From: Desulfonema magnum
Lineage (GTDB): Bacteria > Desulfobacterota > Desulfobacteria > Desulfobacterales > 4be13
Direction of reading: 5' to 3'
Length of the DNA: 64,000 nt
Assembly: GCF_017377395.1 (NCBI RefSeq)
Contig: NZ_CP061800.1
Span: 310,001-374,000, forward strand
Made by a program: the position numbers and the translations under genes. Below, piece after piece: positions 50,718 to 60,274 of the stretch (its first letter is position 1; each line of letters opens with the position of its first letter). A model generated the notes under the pieces. The model made no database searches, had not been told where the DNA came from, and saw only the letters and a list, made by a program, of their open reading frames with translations.

Positions 50718-52583
50718 TTATTTTTTATAATGCCATTCAGTCATGCTTGATCTTGTCACATAAGCACATCCGTCCTCATCCACAAGTCCGGTTCCGTATG
50801 TATGTGTGAAAATCGCCACACCTATCGGCGGTAATTCATACACAGAATCATCACCCGAATACCCATAAAAAGTATGAGGATTTGCAGCATTGAAGCCTAT
50901 CTCCCGATCACCCTTGGTCAGGAAAAATCTGCCAATAGTAAAATGGCCTGAGGTATAATTGGTGTTCAAAAGCCAGTTGGCTTCATGGATACCAGTTCCC
51001 TCTTCTTCGCCAACTCTGACAATATTAACTTCGTGCAAAATGGTCTTGTCAGGAGTAGGATCAACCCAGTCAGGTGTCCAAGGAGAAGGGGGAGGATTTT
51101 CTACGTCAGTAGTAACAATAGCAGTTCCCGGATAATTCTGCTCCATATCCCATATCGTAACACCTGAAGGTTTTATAGGACCATTACTATAGCGAGAACT
51201 ATATCTGCTTTTGATGTACTTCCGGTAGTCTATAACAGCTTGCCAGTAGTCCTCGATGCTGTCGTTCCCCGAAGCAATACTCCCACCATCCCAATATGGC
51301 CAGTCAGTAAAAAAGAAATGATAATGCTTGGTGGGGAATGTAAGGACAATATCGGTATTTAAAGTGGCACCATCAAAAGGCTCGCCCGTGAAATAGTGGT
51401 TCCAAATCGCACTTTTCTCCAATGCGGCTTCAACATCATCCAAACTCCAGATGTCATTAAATGTTGAATTGGCATTATATGGATCAACCGAATTCGCAGT
51501 GATGTCTTGGGCATTTGTTGTAAAGCCAACAGCGATATTGTCACCGTCCCGAAGACCTGCGCCGACTGTAGTTGCCCAGCTCTCATTAAGATAGTACGAA
51601 GGAACAGGCACTTGCTTAGAATCATAGTATGATGCATCATACCACCACATAGTACCAGCCGGATAAACAATAGCACCGCCGTCATAACCGTCTCTGTGAG
51701 CAGTACCGTCAGTTCTGAAATCCATCAATGCAACAGCACTTTCCAATTCATAGCGGCCAGTCTGAACATCACCCATCTCCAAAGCTCCGGCCAGAACATT
51801 TCCACAATCAAGTCCTTCACGGGTAGAATTATCGCTGCCTCTTTCAACACCTGTAATGACGATCTGATTTGGCCAATCAATTGCGGCGGTTTCCGGATTA
51901 TTTACATCTGTTACTGCATAGAACAACGCATCAAGAACATCGTTAACATTGGTCTCTGAGTCACCAGACTTACCATAAACACTTCTGTTCACAACATATG
52001 ACAGCGTATGGTTATCCTCGCTGTCAGGAGCTTTAGGATTCTCAAGTTGCCACAAGCCGATAGCTTCAATATATCCTGCTTGGAGTTCGCCTTGAAGATC
52101 TGTTGTAAAACCCTGATCTGACAGCCCTTTTGTAGCAAGCTTCTCAGTCCATGAGCTTTGTGAGGAAGAAATCAAACCAGAGTTACGTAATGTATGCACA
52201 TCACTGCTTGTCAGTATGACATCGTTTTCAACGAACCCTTCATTTCGACTAGTTGTTCCCGCCTCAGTCGCTCTTATAACAGAAAAGTGAAAAACATCAT
52301 ACGGCGAAAGCAGAATAACATGGTCATAAACTTCTATGCATGCCCGCCATGTCCGAAAACGTAAATGAAGGGCTGTCCAGTTACCAGATGTATTTTCAAT
52401 TACCACATAGTTCTGCCATCCATCTGTTCTTTCATCTGATACATCCCTGACATCATAGAGGGGGAACAAGAGTACATCACCGATGCCACCGGTTGCAATT
52501 TCGACCGCTGCTCCTGCCTGCCCGCAGATCAAAGGCAGACTCAATGTGATTGCTACCAATACGATCCAAAATTTTTTCATCAT
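50718..52583 (-). CDS. Exported protein of unknown function, 621 residues
   Basis: A signal peptide (KFWIVLVAITLSLPLICGQA, cleavage near GAA-VEI) opens the protein. The mature start VEIATGGIGDVLLFPLYDVR and QNYVVIENTSGNWTALHLRF has a beta-sandwich look. The rest is rich in Trp, Tyr, Asp and Asn, with no membrane helix, anchor or catalytic motif I recognise. I think the N-terminal segment is shared by exported proteins of sulfate reducers, but cannot check. AAAGGAG precedes the ATG. It stands alone, with a terminator after it. Confidence 0.65.
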   Translation of the reverse strand: MMKKFWIVLVAITLSLPLICGQAGAAVEIATGGIGDVLLFPLYDVRDVSDERTDGWQNYVVIENTSGNWTALHLRFRTWRACIEVYDHVILLSPYDVFHFSVIRATEAGTTSRNEGFVENDVILTSSDVHTLRNSGLISSSQSSWTEKLATKGLSDQGFTTDLQGELQAGYIEAIGLWQLENPKAPDSEDNHTLSYVVNRSVYGKSGDSETNVNDVLDALFYAVTDVNNPETAAIDWPNQIVITGVERGSDNSTREGLDCGNVLAGALEMGDVQTGRYELESAVALMDFRTDGTAHRDGYDGGAIVYPAGTMWWYDASYYDSKQVPVPSYYLNESWATTVGAGLRDGDNIAVGFTTNAQDITANSVDPYNANSTFNDIWSLDDVEAALEKSAIWNHYFTGEPFDGATLNTDIVLTFPTKHYHFFFTDWPYWDGGSIASGNDSIEDYWQAVIDYRKYIKSRYSSRYSNGPIKPSGVTIWDMEQNYPGTAIVTTDVENPPPSPWTPDWVDPTPDKTILHEVNIVRVGEEEGTGIHEANWLLNTNYTSGHFTIGRFFLTKGDREIGFNAANPHTFYGYSGDDSVYELPPIGVAIFTHTYGTGLVDEDGCAYVTRSSMTEWHYKK

Positions 52584-53140
52584 CTTTTTTTTCTCCTTTT
52601 ACATTTTTGCAATTTTTCATTGCACCACTCAAACAAAAGACATCTTCTGTAGGAACATAAAAATAAATTATTCTGTTTTTACGCTCCCAACTTGCAGCCA
52701 CTTCAAATTTAAATACAACTGTAAAATTTGAAGCGGATACCTTTCAATCTTTTTTCCTGCTTGATTGCACCCCCCCTTTCCTAATATCCTTGTTTGTTAA
52801 TCTGGTAAGAGCTATCTGCCTTGTTTTTTTTTGCATATCTGACTCCATAAACGATTAAAAACTAAGCCTTTTCTTCAAAAAAACTTAGTTTTATTATTAT
52901 CATATGCAAAAATAGGCATGATCTTCTCTGTATATCAACTCTGACAAACTTATTTTAATAATTTTTGCTTTTTAGTTTAAGTTTCAATAGAAGTCAAGTT
53001 TTTTTCAATAATTCAGAACATAAAAAATATCGTATCTAATAATATTAAGAGGTTAGATTTAAACGCACAAAAAACAAGGTTGAAGGTTATCAGAATGATG
53101 GTTTTGAAATATAGACAACATATTTAAATTTAAAAGGATT
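52584..53140. other. AT-rich intergenic region
   Basis: No ORF is supported. There is an AAACTAAGCC...AAACTTAGTTT imperfect hairpin at about 52858-52892, which may be a terminator or regulatory structure. Nothing else was recognised. Confidence 0.4.
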
Positions 53141-53142
53141 CT

Positions 53143-53995
53143 GAACCACGGATTCACACGGATTTCATGGATTGCACAGATTTCTTTTAATCTGCGAAAT
53201 CTGTCTGATCTGCGTTAATCTGTGGTTCAAAAACCTCTGAACCACGGATTCACACGGATTTCATGGATTGCACCGATTTCTTTCAATCTGCGAAATCTGT
53301 CTGATCTGCATTAATCTGCGGTTCAAAAGCCTCTGAACCACTGATTCACACTGATTTCACTGATTGCACAGATTTCTTTTAATCTGCGAAATCTGTCCGA
53401 TCTGCATTAATCTGCGGTTCAAAAATCTCTGAACCGCTGATTCGCACTGATTAAACAGATTGCACAGATTTCTTTCAATCTGCGAAATCTGTCTGACCTG
53501 CGTTAATCTGCGGTTCAAAAACCTCTGAACCACTGATTCACACTGATTTCACGGATTTCACGGATTTCTTTCAATCTGCGAAATCTGTCCGATCTGCATT
53601 AATCTGCGGTTCAAAAATCTCTGAACCGCTGATTCGCACTGATTAAACAGATTGCACGGATTTCTTTCAATCTGCGAAATCTGTCTGACCTGCGTTAATC
53701 TGCGGTTCAAAAACCTCTGAACCACTGATTCACACTGATTTCACGGATTTCACGGATTTCTTTCAATCTGCGAAATCTGTCTGACCTGCATTAATCTGCG
53801 GTTCAAAAGCCTCTGAACCACGGATTTATGATTGCACGGATTTCTTTTAATCTGCGAAATCTGTCTGATCTGCATTAATCTGCGGTTCAAAAACCTCTGA
53901 ACCACTGATTCACACGGATTGCACTGATTACACTGATTTTTTTCAATCTGTGTAGTCCGTGTCATCTGTGTGAATCTGTTGTTCATATCTGATAT
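53143..53995. repeat. Tandem array of about nine ~95-bp palindromic units
   Basis: Each unit begins CTCTGAACCACGGATTCACA or a close variant and ends with its near complement, TTAATCTGTGGTTCA, separated by AATCTGCGAAATCTGTCTGA. Units start at about 53147, 53236, 53332, 53428, 53524, 53620, 53716, 53812 and 53898. Each can fold into a long hairpin. A related single unit is at 54215-54297 and a second array at 59701-60265. Confidence 0.88.
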
Positions 53996-54049
53996 TCATT
54001 CATTCCCTCTGTTCATCATAAATGAACATTTGGTTTATGTTTATTTTGC

Positions 54050-54082
54050 CAGACAGGGTTTGCAACCCCGTCCGGCAACAAA
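54050..54082. repeat. GGTTTGCAACCCCGTCC palindrome, single copy
   Basis: GCCAGACAGGGTTTGCAACC followed by CCGTCCGGC is a member of the cluster at 11258-11560. Confidence 0.6.
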
Positions 54083-54299
54083 ATTATCCCCTCCTGCGCC
54101 CGCCTTATTGACCGTTAATATTGTTCACGTTCAAAATTAAACTTTTATACATTCTGAATGGAGCGACGTATATCTGACATACGGCGGATGTGCAACTCTA
54201 TTCTTCATAATAAACATTTTTACGGATTTCACTGATCAGACGGATTTTTTTCAATCAGTGAAATCCGTGTAATCTGCGTCAATCCGTGGTTCTGACAGC

Positions 54300-55424
54300 T
54301 TATCTTACCGACTTTTGCACAGCTTCAATGACCTTTCCAACAGCATCTTCCCCCATATTGGGATACAGAGGCAAAGAAATTGTTCGTTTTCCTATCATTT
54401 CAGCCACTGGAAAGCTTTCCTCCTTATAACCGAATGTTTTCCGATAATAAGTCAGAAGATGAACAGGACGGTAATTGACAGCCACACCGATTCCCTCTTC
54501 CTGAAGCGCATTTAAAATATCATCCCGTTTATCAGGATTTACCCATATGGTAAAAAGATGGCATGCATGTTTTGTTCCTGAAAGGGTTATGGGAAACTCA
54601 ACACCGTCCATATCGCTGAACACGCTGACATATTTATTGAAAATTTCCTGCCTTTTCTTTAATTTGTTTTCCAACTCAGGAATCTGGGGCAAAAGCAGCG
54701 CCGCCTGAATATCAAACATATTCCCCTTATATCCCATGCAAACCATATCCCAATGACGATATTTTCCATTATAACGGTCGGCTGCTTCTTTGTTCATTCC
54801 ATGAGAACGCAACAGTATTAATTTTTCCGCCAGTGACTCGTTATTGGTAGCGACGGCCCCTCCTTCGCCGGAAGTCATATTTTTGGTCGCATAGAAACTG
54901 AAACACGCGGCATCACTGAAACTTCCCGGGCGGATTCCATCTCGCTCGCCTTCAACACAATGGGCAGTGTCCTCGATAAGAAAAAGACCATGACGTCTGG
55001 CAATATCATTAATTTTTTTCATATCGCACAGATGCCCATAGAGATGAACCGCAATGATTGCCTTTGTCTTGGCAGTTATGGCGTTTTCAATGAGTTCGGC
55101 GTTGATATTGCCTGTGGTATCTTCCACATCTGCAAAAACAGGGACAGCGCCTGCCTCCAGAATAACATTGGCAGTAGCAATGAAGGTCATTGGCGTTGTG
55201 ATAACTTCATCACCATGGCCAATCTCAAGGGCTTTCAGGCACAAAAAAAGGGCAGTTGTACAACTATATGTGCCAACGACCCTCTGACAGTTCAGATATT
55301 GAGCAAATTTTTCTTCAAATTTTCGGGTCAGAGGCCCGGCTGTCAGAAAGAGTCCCTCAAGGGCATGTGCCACGGATTGGCCCTCCGCAGATCCCAGACT
55401 ATGACGGTAAAATTCAACTTTCAT
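54300..55424 (-). CDS. DegT/DnrJ/EryC1/StrS-family sugar aminotransferase
   Basis: A 374-residue PLP enzyme. VVGTYSCTTALFLCLKAL binds the phosphate, GDEVITTPMTFIATANVILE near 75, DTAHCVEG near 160 (Asp for the PLP nitrogen), CFSFYATKNMTSGEGGAVAT with the Schiff-base Lys near 190, and the C-terminal VNYRPVHLLTYYRKTFG. The family makes amino sugars from nucleotide-keto-sugars, so with the SDR at 56025 it likely builds an amino-deoxysugar for the glycan. The first bases follow GGTGTTA heptamers with no clear ribosome site. Confidence 0.87.
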   Translation of the reverse strand: MKVEFYRHSLGSAEGQSVAHALEGLFLTAGPLTRKFEEKFAQYLNCQRVVGTYSCTTALFLCLKALEIGHGDEVITTPMTFIATANVILEAGAVPVFADVEDTTGNINAELIENAITAKTKAIIAVHLYGHLCDMKKINDIARRHGLFLIEDTAHCVEGERDGIRPGSFSDAACFSFYATKNMTSGEGGAVATNNESLAEKLILLRSHGMNKEAADRYNGKYRHWDMVCMGYKGNMFDIQAALLLPQIPELENKLKKRQEIFNKYVSVFSDMDGVEFPITLSGTKHACHLFTIWVNPDKRDDILNALQEEGIGVAVNYRPVHLLTYYRKTFGYKEESFPVAEMIGKRTISLPLYPNMGEDAVGKVIEAVQKSVR

Positions 55425-55437
55425 TTGGCTTTTAAAA

Positions 55438-55465
55438 GTGTTAGGTGTTAGGTGTTAGGTGTTAA
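55438..55465. repeat. GGTGTTA heptamers before the aminotransferase
   Basis: Four units in tandem (GTGTTAG register) end 14 bases upstream of the ATG at 55424. Confidence 0.75.
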
Positions 55466-55471
55466 GAAAGA

Positions 55472-55800
55472 ACTGTAATACTTGGCATCCTTCATTTAGT
55501 AGTTTACACTTTCAGCTAAAATGAATTTTTTATGTTTTTTTTAATTCATGATAATTTTGATTATTTTTATAATATAAACAACCTATTACAAAAAAAACTA
55601 CAAATTTTGTAGTTAATTTTAGCTAATCATGTTTGAAGTGTGTAAAAAACTACAAAATTTGTAGATTTTACAATATCTATTTGTAAATATTACTTTTATT
55701 TAGCTACAAAATTTGTAGATTGAAAAAAAATGGACTTTTTTTCAAATCACCAAAAGTGTAAAGTACTTTTGGGCAAATATGAAGGATGCCTAATACTTTC
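55472..55800. repeat. Inverted-repeat element containing three CTACAAAATTTGTAG palindromes
   Basis: The outer arms TAATACTTGGCATCCTTCAT and ATGAAGGATGCCTAATACTT enclose TAGTTTACACTTT and AGTGTAAAGTACTTT sub-arms. Inside are three 15-base palindromes of the form CTACAAAATTTGTAG at about 55608, 55649 and 55709 in AT-rich DNA. No ORF is present. The sites look like operators for a dimeric regulator. Confidence 0.6.
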
Positions 55801-55840
55801 ATTGTTTGTTGTGACTGGCAGCTCATGGGCGTTCATTATA

Positions 55841-56018
55841 AATTCAGCAGATCGAAAAGATTTTTAAACTGTTGTTTCAGATTGCAATTCTCCGGAATGC
55901 GAAAATGGAACGAAACGGAATAGTCTCAATATTCAAAATGTTCCGTTGCTGCGAAAATTCCGCTACGCTCCATTTCCGCACTCCCTTTGTCCCAAAAATT
56001 TTTCGATTTGCTGAAATT
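55841..56018. repeat. Type II hairpin element with an unusual core
   Basis: AATTCAGCAGATCGAAAAG pairs with TTTTTCGATTTGCTGAAATT. The core carries TCCGGAATGCGAAAATGGA and its inverse TCCATTTCCGCACTCC instead of the AAACCCGGC arms. It reaches seven bases short of the epimerase stop. Confidence 0.65.
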
Positions 56019-56024
56019 GGATTG

Positions 56025-57056
56025 TTAATACTCAGAAATTCCGTTTTTATTCAAAATGGACACTCGCCGCATAGAGAGCAATTTTTCCCACCATTGGCGG
56101 TTATTGGCATACCAATGTATGGTCTGCTCCAACCCTTCCTCAAAAGTTCTCCCTGGTTTTATTCCTAAAATCATTTCAGATTTTTTTGTCGAAGAAATAT
56201 GATGCCGCACCTGGCCGGGACGTTCCTCCATAAAAGTGATCAGAGATTCCGGTTTTCCTGTCATCTCTAATACCATTTTAGCAATGGATAATATATCCAA
56301 ATCAAAACCAGAGCCTAAGTTAAAGACATTTCCCTGAATCTTTTCCATATCCGCATGTAAAGCCCGGTCAATACGCTGGCAGGTATCCTCCACATAAAGC
56401 CAGTCCCGCCTTGCTTCCCCGGTTCCATGGATCGTGAGCGGTTCATTCAACAGAGCACTGGTAATAAAACGAGGGATCACTTTTTCCAAATGCTGATAAG
56501 GTCCGTATTGATTAAACGGACGCAGAATTACAACAGGAAGCTCATAAGTGCCCCAATAGCTGTAAACCAGACGATCAGCCCCGGTCTTAGCCGCTGCATA
56601 GGGGGTCATGGGATTAAGAGGATGTTCCTCAGTCATTGGCTCTGCAAGGGCAGTGCCATAGACTTCAGAAGTGGAAATATGAATAAACCGCTCAATTTGT
56701 TTTTTATTTTTTAAAACAGCACTAGCCACGGATTGTGTTCCGAGGACATCGGTTTCAAAAAATCTGCGGTCATCATGGATTGATCGTGAAACATGGGTTT
56801 CGGCCGCAAAGTGAATCACGATATCTGCCTGCCCCATCAGCTCCAAAACAAGCCCGACATTGCGGACATCTCCATGACAAAATTTAAAATCAGGGTTGTT
56901 TTTTACCTGATCAGAAAAATTATTGAGGCTGCCAGCGTAGGTCAGGGCATCCAGAACTATGATGTGATAGTTCCGGTATTTTTCAAACAGATAATTAACA
57001 AAATTGGTTCCGATAAAACCGGCACCGCCTGTGATCAGAATTCTTTTTTTTGACAT
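56025..57056 (-). CDS. NAD-dependent epimerase/dehydratase (RmlB-like extended SDR)
   Basis: A 343-residue protein. The Rossmann motif ITGGAGFIGTNFVNYLFEK starts it, with FAAETHVSRSIHD near 85, STSEVYGTALAEPMTEE near 125, YAAAKTGADRL (YxxxK) near 152 and RPFNQYGPYQHLEKVIPRF near 180. The overall form is that of nucleotide-sugar 4,6-dehydratases, but the diagnostic TDEVYG reads TSEVYG. The acid that protonates the 4-keto intermediate in RmlB is thus absent, so it may be an epimerase, decarboxylase or other SDR. It follows the GtrB-like gene without a gap. Confidence 0.82.
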   Translation of the reverse strand: MSKKRILITGGAGFIGTNFVNYLFEKYRNYHIIVLDALTYAGSLNNFSDQVKNNPDFKFCHGDVRNVGLVLELMGQADIVIHFAAETHVSRSIHDDRRFFETDVLGTQSVASAVLKNKKQIERFIHISTSEVYGTALAEPMTEEHPLNPMTPYAAAKTGADRLVYSYWGTYELPVVILRPFNQYGPYQHLEKVIPRFITSALLNEPLTIHGTGEARRDWLYVEDTCQRIDRALHADMEKIQGNVFNLGSGFDLDILSIAKMVLEMTGKPESLITFMEERPGQVRHHISSTKKSEMILGIKPGRTFEEGLEQTIHWYANNRQWWEKLLSMRRVSILNKNGISEY

Positions 57057-58001
57057 CTACCAGATTTTCTTGATGATATAAAGAGGTTTGGGATCAATTT
57101 TTCTGTATATCTTTATGACAAAATCCCCCAGAATGCCCAAAATCAGAAGCTGCACACCAAAAACAAATCCGATTAAGGCAATGGCCTGCAATCTGTCCAA
57201 AGGATTCTGAATGATTCCAAAGGGGAACCTTAAAACAAGATACAATATTTCAACTAAAAAACTTATTCCGGAAAGACCGAATCCGATCATAGCCACCCGT
57301 TGAAAAAGGTGTTTGGAGAAATTGGTGACAAAGTCAAAAAAAAGATCAACCAGATTCAAAAAGCCATATTTGGACTGGCCTGTCAGGCGGCGGTCATATT
57401 TAACCTCTGTTTCTGCTATTCTGTCGGCCAGTTTGATTGCAAGAGGCTTAAAAAATCTTTGCATTTCACCATATTCCCGCATTGTCTCCGCTATTTCAGA
57501 ACGCATGGCATTTAATGGACATCCGTAATCCTGTAATTTTTTTCCGATGATGCTCCCGATCATGGAATTGAGTACCAGTGAAGGAAATCTTCTGAGCAGG
57601 AAAGAATCACCCTTTCCCCGTCGAATACCGCTGACAAAATCATATCCCTGCTTCATTTTATCCATCATATCTGAGATATGCCGAGGGTCAATTTGGAGGT
57701 CAGCGTCAATGGTAATCAGCACTTTTCCCTCAGCCACTGAAAAACCCGCATTTAAAGCCGGATGCTGCCCAAAATTACGGTTCAGTTGAACAATCCGGAT
57801 GTTAATAGCCGAGGTTTCCTTAATTTCTCTGAGTACTTGTAAGCTGTTGTCCTTGCTGCCATCATCCACAAAAATCAGTTCAAAGGAATAGGCAGTTTCA
57901 GACATGACCTCTTTCAGCCGGTTGTATAAAGCAGGAATACTTTCTTCTTCATTGTAAACAGGAATGATAATTGACAAATCTATTGAGTTTTCAGTTTTCA
58001 A
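57057..58001 (-). CDS. GtrB/ArnC-like polyprenyl-phosphate glycosyltransferase
   Basis: A 314-residue protein. The GT-2 domain: LSIIIPVYNEEESIPALYNR, FELIFVDDGSKDNSLQVLRE, KVLITIDADLQIDPRHISDM (DAD), RRLTGQSKYGFLNLVDLFFD near 215. Two C-terminal transmembrane helices follow (AMIGFGLSGISFLVEILYLV, GVQLLILGILGDFVI). This is the layout of enzymes that load a sugar onto undecaprenyl phosphate for periplasmic transferases such as the GT39-like proteins at 38731 and 47565. It is directly followed by the SDR gene. Confidence 0.86.
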   Translation of the reverse strand: MKTENSIDLSIIIPVYNEEESIPALYNRLKEVMSETAYSFELIFVDDGSKDNSLQVLREIKETSAINIRIVQLNRNFGQHPALNAGFSVAEGKVLITIDADLQIDPRHISDMMDKMKQGYDFVSGIRRGKGDSFLLRRFPSLVLNSMIGSIIGKKLQDYGCPLNAMRSEIAETMREYGEMQRFFKPLAIKLADRIAETEVKYDRRLTGQSKYGFLNLVDLFFDFVTNFSKHLFQRVAMIGFGLSGISFLVEILYLVLRFPFGIIQNPLDRLQAIALIGFVFGVQLLILGILGDFVIKIYRKIDPKPLYIIKKIW

Positions 58002-58015
58002 TTTTACAAAATTTC

Positions 58016-58744
58016 TTATCGGGTGGTGCCATTGGTGAGAATCGCCAGACTTTCATTTCCATGATTAAAAAGAAGATCCACGACAGAAAGATAGGGAATA
58101 AATCTTCCAAACCGCTGGTGATAAACAGGATGAGGGTAATTATGATATTCAAGGCAGATTCCCGCATCTTTTAAAATATCTTCTCTGACGTAGTTTTTAC
58201 CCGCGGGGCCTTCCAAAAAATACCAGGCATTAAAGCGATTACAAAGATAACAGATTCTCTCCGTGGCATCTGGCCTGCCCCCGCACCACGAAAGATAATC
58301 CTGTTCAATTCCAGATTCAGACGAATATAAAACTTTAGTGCGAATTTTAAGCCAATCCAAGCAAGTGTCAATGATCTCCCGATTTAAGGGGGACAGTTTT
58401 GTCCAAGAATTTTTGTATAAATTATAAAAAAAATCAGCGTATTGATTAAAAAAAGGAGACTTGGAATAATTCATTTTAATGGCCTGCCAATGCTGTTCTG
58501 CCCATGGCATATCCGGAGCAATATCTATTTCATTGATTTTCTTCTTATGGCTGTTCTTCGACACAACCGGGACGGTCAGCCATTGGGCATTATCAGATGT
58601 CTTAATTTTGTTTCTGTTCCGCCAGTCTTTTTTGGTATATTGCAAATCATCGTAAATGATAAAAAGGTCACACTGAAAAATTTGATCAAAAAAACCCAGC
58701 CATGGGAGGTATGCAGTTTGAAGCGCCCCGATTTTCATTTGCAT
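58016..58744 (-). CDS. WbqC-family protein
   Basis: A 242-residue protein with the WbqC signature: IGALQTAYLPWLGFFDQI at the start, CDLFIIYDDLQYTKKDWRNR near 30, then NKIKTSDNAQWLTVPVVSK. The centre and end keep GPAGKNYVRED and FIPYLSVVDLLFNHG. The family occurs in O-antigen loci and is thought to modify nucleotide sugars, but the reaction is not settled. Its start overlaps the methyltransferase stop (TGA/ATG), so they are coupled. Confidence 0.82.
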   Translation of the reverse strand: MQMKIGALQTAYLPWLGFFDQIFQCDLFIIYDDLQYTKKDWRNRNKIKTSDNAQWLTVPVVSKNSHKKKINEIDIAPDMPWAEQHWQAIKMNYSKSPFFNQYADFFYNLYKNSWTKLSPLNREIIDTCLDWLKIRTKVLYSSESGIEQDYLSWCGGRPDATERICYLCNRFNAWYFLEGPAGKNYVREDILKDAGICLEYHNYPHPVYHQRFGRFIPYLSVVDLLFNHGNESLAILTNGTTR

Positions 58745-59691
58745 CACACCTTTTTTGCATATATCGAAAAAGAGATTGAAATATCTGTTTTGTCTTTACT
58801 GATCTGCTTTATGATATCCGCGGCATGAGTAATGGTTCCGTCAATGATCCGGTTAAAGAAATTTCCACGGTTTACCATGCCATCATTATAAATCCTGACT
58901 ATTGAAAAGCCGGTGTCCTCTAAAAAACTGGCCAGAATTTCAGGGGTAAAGGCATAAAGATGAACAGGCGGATCAAGGACATTGTAAGGAACTCGCGGAT
59001 CAGCAGTCTCTTTCCGTATTGTTCTTAACAGGCTTCGGAGCGCGTGGCAATCGAATTTTTTTAACCACCATAACCACTTGAAAAGGTTATGATTGGGAAC
59101 TCTGATGGCAATGATACCGCCTTTTTTCAGTGAAGCATGGGCATTTCTCAGTACCTGTCTGGGGTCAGCAGCATGATGCAATACATACCAGGCGCTGATC
59201 ACGTCAAAATAATTCGGCGGGTAAATATGTTTCTGAAAAGGACCGTATTTTATTCCGGTCAGTTTCAGATATTCGGTGGCGTATTTTACACCAGCTTCCG
59301 ACAGATCACACCCATAAACTTCCCATCCCCTCTTTTGCATGAGGCTCAGAAAAAAACCAAATCCGCAACCGATATCCAGAATTCTGCCCTCTGGCTGATA
59401 GCGTTCTATCCTTTTAATGTCCGTGTGGAAAAGGCTGACCGTCACTTCTTTCCACCGGGAACTCGTTGCCGGGTGCAAATATTGCTGATAAAATTTTTTT
59501 ATTTCATCATCCGTGGGACGGGGATTGACATAGACAAGACCGCACTTTTGGCATTCTGTAATTATCAGACCATTTTCTTTTGCTATGATCCTGTCATTTG
59601 AATGGCCGCAAAAATTACAGTTGACCGGCAACACATTTTGACATTGCCACTGTCGCTGTTCCAGAGGTTGATTTTGACGGAATTTTTTCAT
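58744..59691 (-). CDS. SAM-dependent methyltransferase with N-terminal zinc ribbon
   Basis: A 315-residue protein. A CNFCGHSNDR...CQKCGLVYVNPRP zinc ribbon (about 20-60) precedes a class I methyltransferase: GRILDIGCGFGFFLSLMQKR near 95 (SAM loop), EVYGCDLSEAGVKYA (acidic ribose contact), FDVISAWYVLHHAADPRQVL near 160, GGIIAIRVPNHN. This architecture is common in sugar C- or O-methyltransferases of glycan clusters. I took the ATG at 59691; a GTG at 59700 also fits. It is the first gene of the block, just downstream of a palindromic repeat array. Confidence 0.83.
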   Translation of the reverse strand: MKKFRQNQPLEQRQWQCQNVLPVNCNFCGHSNDRIIAKENGLIITECQKCGLVYVNPRPTDDEIKKFYQQYLHPATSSRWKEVTVSLFHTDIKRIERYQPEGRILDIGCGFGFFLSLMQKRGWEVYGCDLSEAGVKYATEYLKLTGIKYGPFQKHIYPPNYFDVISAWYVLHHAADPRQVLRNAHASLKKGGIIAIRVPNHNLFKWLWWLKKFDCHALRSLLRTIRKETADPRVPYNVLDPPVHLYAFTPEILASFLEDTGFSIVRIYNDGMVNRGNFFNRIIDGTITHAADIIKQISKDKTDISISFSIYAKKV

Positions 59692-59700
59692 TAATCGCAC

Positions 59701-60265
59701 TTATTTTTTTCAATCTGCGAAATGTGATCTGCGTTAATCTGTGGTTCAAACCTGAAAAGCTCCTGAACCACGGATTCAAACGAATTTCTCTGATTTCTCT
59801 GATTTTTTTTCAATCTGTGAAATCCGTGTCATCTGTGGTAATCTGTGGTTCAGACCTGATGAAAGCCTCTGAACCACGGATTCATACGGATTTCAGCGAT
59901 TGCACGGATTTTTTTCAATCTGTGAAATCCGTTCAATCTGTGAAATCCGTTCAATCTGCGTCAATCTGTGGTTCAGACCTGTTGAAAGCCTCTGAACCAC
60001 GGATTTATACGGATGACACGGATTTCACGGATTCTTTTCAATCTGTGGTTCAGACCTGATGACAGCCTCTGAACCACAGATTCACACGGATATCTCTGAT
60101 TGCACGAATTCTTTTCAATCTGCGAAATCCGTGTCATCTGTGGTCATCTGTGGTTCAGACCTGATGACAGCCTCTGAACCACGGATTTATACAGATGACA
60201 CGGATTTCACGGATTTTTTGAATCTGCGAAATCCGTGTCATCTGTGCTAATCCGTGGTTCAGACC
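59701..60265. repeat. Second tandem array of GAACCACGGATT palindromic units
   Basis: About five to six units of variable length (60-110 bp) each start CTCTGAACCACGGATT or CTGAACCACAGATTCA and end AATCTGTGGTTCAGACCTGA. The spacer is AATCTGTGAAATCCG, in places doubled. It is related to 53143-53995 but with a distinct junction (GACCTGATGAAAGC). No gene is seen between 59692 and 60274. Confidence 0.85.
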
Positions 60266-60274
60266 CAATGAAAA

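Noticed and set aside
53143..53995. CRISPR array
   Set aside because: Units are contiguous palindromes of about 95 bp without unique spacers, and no cas genes are present.
59724..60250. Plus-strand ORFs of 111 and 63 codons with ICGSDLMKASEPRI-type repeats
   Set aside because: They are translations of the palindromic repeat array and recur at any such array. There is no ribosome site.
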